A DNA stretch of 28,999 bases, taken from Bacteroidales bacterium UBA1800. Its GTDB lineage: Bacteria > Bacteroidota > Bacteroidia > Bacteroidales > VadinHA17. Positions 25,563 through 28,999 of this stretch are shown one piece after another. The stretch lies in contig DCFQ01000012.1 in assembly GCA_002319915.1 (NCBI GenBank), forward strand, positions 1-28,999. Reading direction: 5' to 3'. Numbering within the stretch: position 1 is the stretch's first letter; each line of letters opens with the position of its first letter. The position numbers were made by a program, and so were the translations under genes. A model generated the notes under the pieces. It was not told the origin of the DNA. It did no database searches and saw only the letters and a list, made by a program, of their open reading frames with translations.

Positions 25563-26954
25563 CTAAAACTCGGCATTCCTCGGTGTCCTTGGGAAGGGTA
25601 TAACGTCCCTTATGTTAGTCATTCCTGTCATAAAGAGAATTAGCCTTTCAAAGCCGAGCCCAAAGCCGCTGTGAGGCGCTGTTCCGAATTTCCTTGTTTC
25701 AAGGTACCACCAGAGGTCCTTCATCGGGATATTCAGCTCACTGATCCGTCCAAGCAGCTTTTCATATGATTCTTCCCTCTGCGAACCGCCGATTATCTCA
25801 CCTATGCCCGGGAAAAGGACATCCATAGCCTTAACTGTCTTCCCGTCATCATTCTGCTTCATGTAAAACGCCTTTATCTCCCTGGGATAGTCGGTGAGTA
25901 TCACCGGTCTTTTGAAGTGCTCTTCAACAAGGTACCTTTCATGCTCTGCCTGAAGATCCCTGCCCCACCCCACGGGATACTCCCAGGCCCTTGGGGCATT
26001 TGTGAGGATATCGATCGCTTCGGTATAGGTAATCCTTACAAAATCGTTATTAACGACAAACCTGAGCCTTTCCAGGAGGTTCTTGTCGATCATGCTGTTA
26101 AGGAAAGCCAGGTCATCAGCGCAGTTGTCGAGGGCATACCTGATAAGGTACTTCACAAAATCTTCCGCCAGATCCATGTTATCGTTGATATCATAGAAGG
26201 CCATCTCGGGCTCGATCATCCAGAATTCTGCAAGATGCCGGGGCGTGTTGGAATTTTCGGCCCTGAATGTAGGTCCGAAAGTGTAAATCTCTCCAAGTGC
26301 AAGTGCACCCAGCTCTCCCTCAAGCTGGCCCGATACCGTAAGGTTGGTCTCCTTCCCGAAGAAGTCGTCAGCGTAATTGACCGACCCGTCTTCCTTCCGG
26401 GGCAGATTCTTCAGGTCAAGCGTGGTGACATGGAACATTTCGCCGGCTCCCTCGGCATCGCTCCCGGTAATGATCGGAGTATGCAGGTAAAAGAATCCCT
26501 TGTCGTTAAAATATTTATGTATGGCGAAAGCCATAGAGTGCCTGATACGGAACACGGCGCCGAACGTATTGGTCCGGAACCGCAGGTGGGCATGCTCCCT
26601 GAGGAATTCCATGGAGTGCCCTTTCTTCTGAAGGGGATATGTTTCCGCATCACTCTTTCCATAGAGCTCAACCGAACGTGCATCGATCTCAACGCTCTGA
26701 CCTTGTCCCTGTGAATTGACCAGCTTACCTGTCACACTGATGCATGATCCGGTAGTGATATCCTTCAGGAGATCCTCATCAAATGATTCAGCCTGGACCA
26801 CGATCTGGATATTGTTTATCGTGGATCCGTCGTTAAGGGCAATGAATACGATACTTTTATTTCCTCTTTTTGTCCTTACCCAGCCTTTTACCACGACATC
26901 CTCTCCAACTGGCTGAAGGGTCAGAAGTTCCCTGATCTTTTTTCGTTCTATCAT
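25563..26954 (-). CDS. asnS: Asparaginyl-tRNA synthetase
   Basis: Class IIb synthetase that charges tRNA-Asn. From the ATG at 26954 (MIERKKIRELL) it has 463 residues, the usual length. An upstream in-frame start at 27014 would span the promoter box and was rejected. An N-terminal OB-fold anticodon-binding domain (VVKGWVRTKRGNKSIVFIALNDGS) precedes the class II core. The core has TFGPTFRAENSNTPRHLAEFWMIEPE (motif 2 region) and the motif 3 end GLGFERLILFMTGMTNIRDVIPFPRTP. The RAENSNTPRHLAEFWM wording is Asn- rather than Asp-type. It is the first gene of an asnS-rpoN-PAP2-like run. Confidence 0.97.
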   Translation of the reverse strand: MIERKKIRELLTLQPVGEDVVVKGWVRTKRGNKSIVFIALNDGSTINNIQIVVQAESFDEDLLKDITTGSCISVTGKLVNSQGQGQSVEIDARSVELYGKSDAETYPLQKKGHSMEFLREHAHLRFRTNTFGAVFRIRHSMAFAIHKYFNDKGFFYLHTPIITGSDAEGAGEMFHVTTLDLKNLPRKEDGSVNYADDFFGKETNLTVSGQLEGELGALALGEIYTFGPTFRAENSNTPRHLAEFWMIEPEMAFYDINDNMDLAEDFVKYLIRYALDNCADDLAFLNSMIDKNLLERLRFVVNNDFVRITYTEAIDILTNAPRAWEYPVGWGRDLQAEHERYLVEEHFKRPVILTDYPREIKAFYMKQNDDGKTVKAMDVLFPGIGEIIGGSQREESYEKLLGRISELNIPMKDLWWYLETRKFGTAPHSGFGLGFERLILFMTGMTNIRDVIPFPRTPRNAEF

Positions 26955-26980
26955 AACCGGTATTTTATCAAAAATTTCCG

Positions 26981-26988
26981 CAAAATTA
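26981..26988 (-). promoter_or_regulatory. -7 promoter box of asnS
   Basis: Minus-strand TAATTTTG, a perfect TAnnTTTG match 26 nt before the chosen asnS ATG. It also argues against the longer start at 27014, which lies upstream of it. Confidence 0.55.
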
Positions 26989-27073
26989 ATAAATTGTTGT
27001 CCCCGCCATTGCATCCGGTGGTGATTATTTAGGCCCTATGCCATAATAATTTGATGCTCCCGGAGTTTAACTA

Positions 27074-27159
27074 AAGGGTAAAAGTGCCCGGGAAGTTCCG
27101 TCCGGTACTGGAAACAGGATCATGTGAATTTATTATCATTGTTTCCCGGGTCTGCCCTT
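27074..27159. repeat. Two-part inverted repeat in the asnS-usp gap
   Basis: In the 369-nt divergent gap 26955-27323. Inner arms are CCCGGGAA (27087-27094) and TTCCCGGG (27143-27150), a perfect 8-bp match 48 nt apart. Outer arms are AAGGG (27074-27078) and CCCTT (27155-27159). The loop holds a smaller TTCC/GGAA pair. Besides this, the gap contains the asnS and usp promoter boxes and another perfect -7-like box at 27181-27188; I see no convincing gene in it. Confidence 0.5.
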
Positions 27160-27248
27160 ACAATTGTAAAGGAATTATATTAACTTTGAACATAAAGCAC
27201 TCTGTTTCAGCAGACCAGGACATAATTCCGACCTGGTTCCGTTGCCGG

Positions 27249-27280
27249 CTTGAATTTTATTTAAAATCTGCATAATTTTG
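27249..27280 (+). promoter_or_regulatory. Promoter of the universal stress protein gene
   Basis: A perfect -7 box TAATTTTG at 27273-27280 with CTTG at 27249-27252, a 3-of-4 match to the -33 TTTG, separated by 20 bp. This is the best two-part Bacteroidota promoter in the window. It lies 43 nt before the ATG at 27324. Confidence 0.65.
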
Positions 27281-27323
27281 ACTTAACTACAATTGACTAA
27301 ATAACAATTAACAGACAAGAGTG

Positions 27324-28166
27324 ATGGAAGAAATCAAAAAACTGATAGTGGTTCCATGGGACTTCACCCAGGTCGCCGAAAATGCCTTGGCTCACGCTGT
27401 AAAGATCGGTCGCTTGATTGGGAACGATGTTTGTCTTCTGCATATTGTCGATGAGGAAATCAAGCCAAGGGAAGAGGGCGAAAAAAAGGCCCTGCTGAAC
27501 CATATTGCAGATGATAATGCAAAGAAGCTCAACTTTCCGGTCACAGCGGCCGTTGTGAAGGGATCTATCTTCACCTCAATTGCTGATTTTGTCAATTCTA
27601 AGGATGCATCCCTGGTTATCATGGGGACACATGGGATGAAGGGTATGCAGAAGCTGACAGGGAGCTGGGCCCTTAAGGTCATAGTGAAATCTCATGTACC
27701 GTTCATCGTCGTCCAGGATCCGCCACCCGATCAGGAAAGGTTCCACAATATCGTCTTCCCCGTCGATTTCAGGGTCGAGAACAAGGAGAAGATGGCAATG
27801 GCGATCTTCATGGGGAAGTACTTCGATTCAAAAATCCATATCCTGAAGTCCGTTTCCGTTGACAAGAGCCTTGCAAGGAAGACCAACATCAACATGAATT
27901 TCGCAGTTAAATACCTTATCCAGAACAATATAGACTACGAGATCCATGAGATCCCCCATGGAAAATTTGCTCAGCATACCATAGAATTTGCCCAGAAGAT
28001 AAAGGCTGACCTGATCCTGATTATGACGACCAAGAATATAACGATGGCCGATTATATGCTTGGCGCCGCAGAACAGGCAATTATCGCCAACAGCTCCCAC
28101 ATCCCGGTTTGCTGCGTGAACCCGAAGGCTTCCTTTCTCAAGGTCGGTCAGTTCATGTACGGATGA
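27324..28166 (+). CDS. Tandem-domain universal stress protein
   Basis: A 280-residue protein made of two UspA domains. The first begins LIVVPWDFTQVAENALAHAVKIG. It has the nucleotide-loop pattern GTHGMKGMQKLTGS, one residue shorter than the canonical G-2x-G-9x-G-S/T. The second begins NIVFPVDFRVENKEKMAMAIFMG, but its equivalent loop reads MTTKNITMADYMLGA and lacks the glycines. Nucleotide binding, if any, is therefore in the first half. The frame has a GTG codon directly before the ATG at 27324; I chose the ATG. It is a single-gene transcript with its own promoter. The specific role is unknown. Confidence 0.9.
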   Translation: MEEIKKLIVVPWDFTQVAENALAHAVKIGRLIGNDVCLLHIVDEEIKPREEGEKKALLNHIADDNAKKLNFPVTAAVVKGSIFTSIADFVNSKDASLVIMGTHGMKGMQKLTGSWALKVIVKSHVPFIVVQDPPPDQERFHNIVFPVDFRVENKEKMAMAIFMGKYFDSKIHILKSVSVDKSLARKTNINMNFAVKYLIQNNIDYEIHEIPHGKFAQHTIEFAQKIKADLILIMTTKNITMADYMLGAAEQAIIANSSHIPVCCVNPKASFLKVGQFMYG

Positions 28167-28176
28167 TATTCTTACC

Positions 28177-28268
28177 GCAGAGTTACACGGGGTTTCGCGG
28201 AGTGGCACTGCACTGACCTTGCTCATGCAATTGCCGTGCAACTCCGCCTGACTTTGCTAAACCCCGTG
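28177..28268. repeat. Intergenic two-part inverted repeat, copy 2
   Basis: In the gap between the convergent usp and SPFH genes. Outer arms are CACGGGGTTT (28186-28195) and AAACCCCGTG (28259-28268), a perfect 10-bp match. Inner arms are GCGGAGT (28197-28203) and ACTCCGC (28241-28247). The flank GCAGAGTTACACGG resembles GCAGAGGTATCACGG of the 16994-17058 element, so the two look related. It may also end transcription of both neighbours, although there is no T run. Confidence 0.6.
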
Positions 28269-28274
28269 ATCAAT

Positions 28275-28999
28275 TTATTTCTGTGGTTCGTTAAGCTTGC
28301 CAAGTGACGTTAACCCGCCGATAACACCGAGGTTCATCGAATCGAGTGCCGAGCTCGGCACTATCACCATCGAGCCTTTCTCCTTGAGCCCTTCATAAAG
28401 CATGTTCATGCCCCGCAGGTGAAGGGCGATCGGGTTATCGCTGTACTGTTTGCTTGCTTTTGCAAACTTCTCTGCTATTTCAGTTTCAGCCGTTCCAAGA
28501 ATGACCCTTGCCTTTCTTTCCCTCTCAGCCTGGGCTTGTTTGCTCATGGCATCCGCAAGCGCCTGCGGGATAATTATATCCCTTATACCCACCATCTGGC
28601 ACGAAATGCCCCATGGGTTCGTGTTGGCATCAAGCGTCTTCTGGAGATCTTCAGCTATCTTTTCCCTATCCTGGAGAAGGTCGGCCAGCTCATGTTTCCC
28701 TATTATATCCCGGAGATCGGTCTGGGCGATGAATGATATGGCCTTCGTGTACTCCTGGACTTCAAGGGCCGCTTTTTCGACATCCCATACGGTCCAGTAG
28801 ACGACGGCGTCAACGTTTACCGGAACAGTATCCTTGGTGAGTGTCTGTTCAGCCCGGAACTCCGTGACCCTGACCCGCTGATCGATGAACAGGCTGATCT
28901 GGTCGAGTATCGGGATTATGAAAAAGAGCCCGGGTCCCTTAAGCCCGCTGAATCTCCCCATCCTCAATACAACAGCTTTTTCCCACTGGTCGGCAATCT
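28275..28999 (-). CDS. Stomatin-like SPFH-domain protein (slipin), 5' end outside window
   Basis: C-terminal 240 or so residues of a prohibitin/stomatin family protein. The frame is open to the right edge (IADQWEKAVVLRMGRFSGLKGPG), so the N-terminal membrane hairpin is missing from the window. The SPFH core is clear: FFIIPILDQISLFIDQRVRV, then TLTKDTVPVNVDAVVYWTVWD, then DLRDIIGKHELADLLQDREKI. A coiled region QAQAERERKARVILGTAETEIAEKFAKA follows, and a C-terminal segment MVIVPSSALDSMNLG that is typical of slipins. Such proteins form oligomeric membrane microdomain scaffolds. Partner NfeD-type genes would lie beyond the edge. Confidence 0.92.
   Translation of the reverse strand, partial: IADQWEKAVVLRMGRFSGLKGPGLFFIIPILDQISLFIDQRVRVTEFRAEQTLTKDTVPVNVDAVVYWTVWDVEKAALEVQEYTKAISFIAQTDLRDIIGKHELADLLQDREKIAEDLQKTLDANTNPWGISCQMVGIRDIIIPQALADAMSKQAQAERERKARVILGTAETEIAEKFAKASKQYSDNPIALHLRGMNMLYEGLKEKGSMVIVPSSALDSMNLGVIGGLTSLGKLNEPQK

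Noticed and set aside
25917..26714. Plus-strand open frame of 265 codons opposite asnS
   Set aside because: Antisense shadow of a clearly conserved synthetase, with no family features or start context.
27084..27275. 63-codon GTG-started frame in the asnS-usp gap
   Set aside because: It crosses an inverted repeat and the usp promoter, has no ribosome-binding site and no recognisable sequence.
28203..28222. Possible sigma-54 -24 element TGGCAC near the SPFH gene
   Set aside because: A TTGC follows, but 10 rather than 5 bases later, and it lies inside an inverted repeat between convergent genes, so it is not a -24/-12 promoter.
1..28999. Defence island, CRISPR, prophage or biosynthetic cluster
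   Set aside because: No repeats-spacer pattern, nuclease/helicase cluster, integrase, transposase or large synthase is seen on either strand.

Overview
The window is an ordinary chromosomal segment of a Bacteroidota bacterium, most likely order Bacteroidales or a close relative. Three things point there: a type IX secretion cluster (porP-gldK-gldL-gldM-gldN), several families largely confined to this phylum (DUF4296, DUF4834, DUF5723), and the phylum's characteristic -7 promoter box TAnnTTTG, found perfectly ahead of nine transcription units. Coding density is high. I see no tRNA or rRNA gene, insertion sequence, prophage, CRISPR array or sign of recent transfer.

Layout. 1-2705 (+): the 3' part of topA, which runs off the left edge, then a degenerate arginase-fold protein. 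2854-8610 (+): porP, gldK, gldL, gldM and gldN, closed by a strong intrinsic terminator. 8682-9767 (-): a mannose-1-phosphate guanylyltransferase, divergent from 9889-11384 (+), an MlaE/MlaF lipid-transport pair. 11401-15748 (-): a three-gene envelope cassette, transcribed as a membrane-anchored 886-residue propeller-like protein, a DUF5723 outer-membrane protein and a small DUF4834 membrane protein. 15911-16900 (-): trpS. 17147-21497 (+): a tightly packed five-gene operon of rbfA, a methyltransferase, a LolC/E-type permease, a DUF4296 lipoprotein and an amidohydrolase. 21559-23510 (+): a radical SAM protein and a MurG-like glycosyltransferase, whose 3' end overlaps tail to tail with the next unit. 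23427-26954 (-): asnS, rpoN (sigma-54) and a PAP2-like membrane protein. 27324-28166 (+): a tandem universal stress protein. 28275-28999 (-): a stomatin-like SPFH protein that runs off the right edge.

Working together. The gldKLMN products build the trans-envelope motor (GldL, GldM) and the periplasmic ring (GldK, GldN) of the type IX secretion system, and PorP is a partner outer-membrane protein. The motor residues known to matter in GldL and GldM are all present. Much of the rest serves the envelope as well: lipid transport, lipoprotein release, nucleotide-sugar supply and a glycosyltransferase. The translation genes trpS, asnS and rbfA and the transcription factor rpoN are interspersed.

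I found no clearly new system. The best leads are the arginase-fold protein that has lost half its metal ligands beside the secretion operon, the three-gene envelope cassette, the 84-bp antisense overlap at 23427-23510, a degenerate PAP2 protein behind rpoN, and three structured intergenic inverted repeats, two of which share a core.
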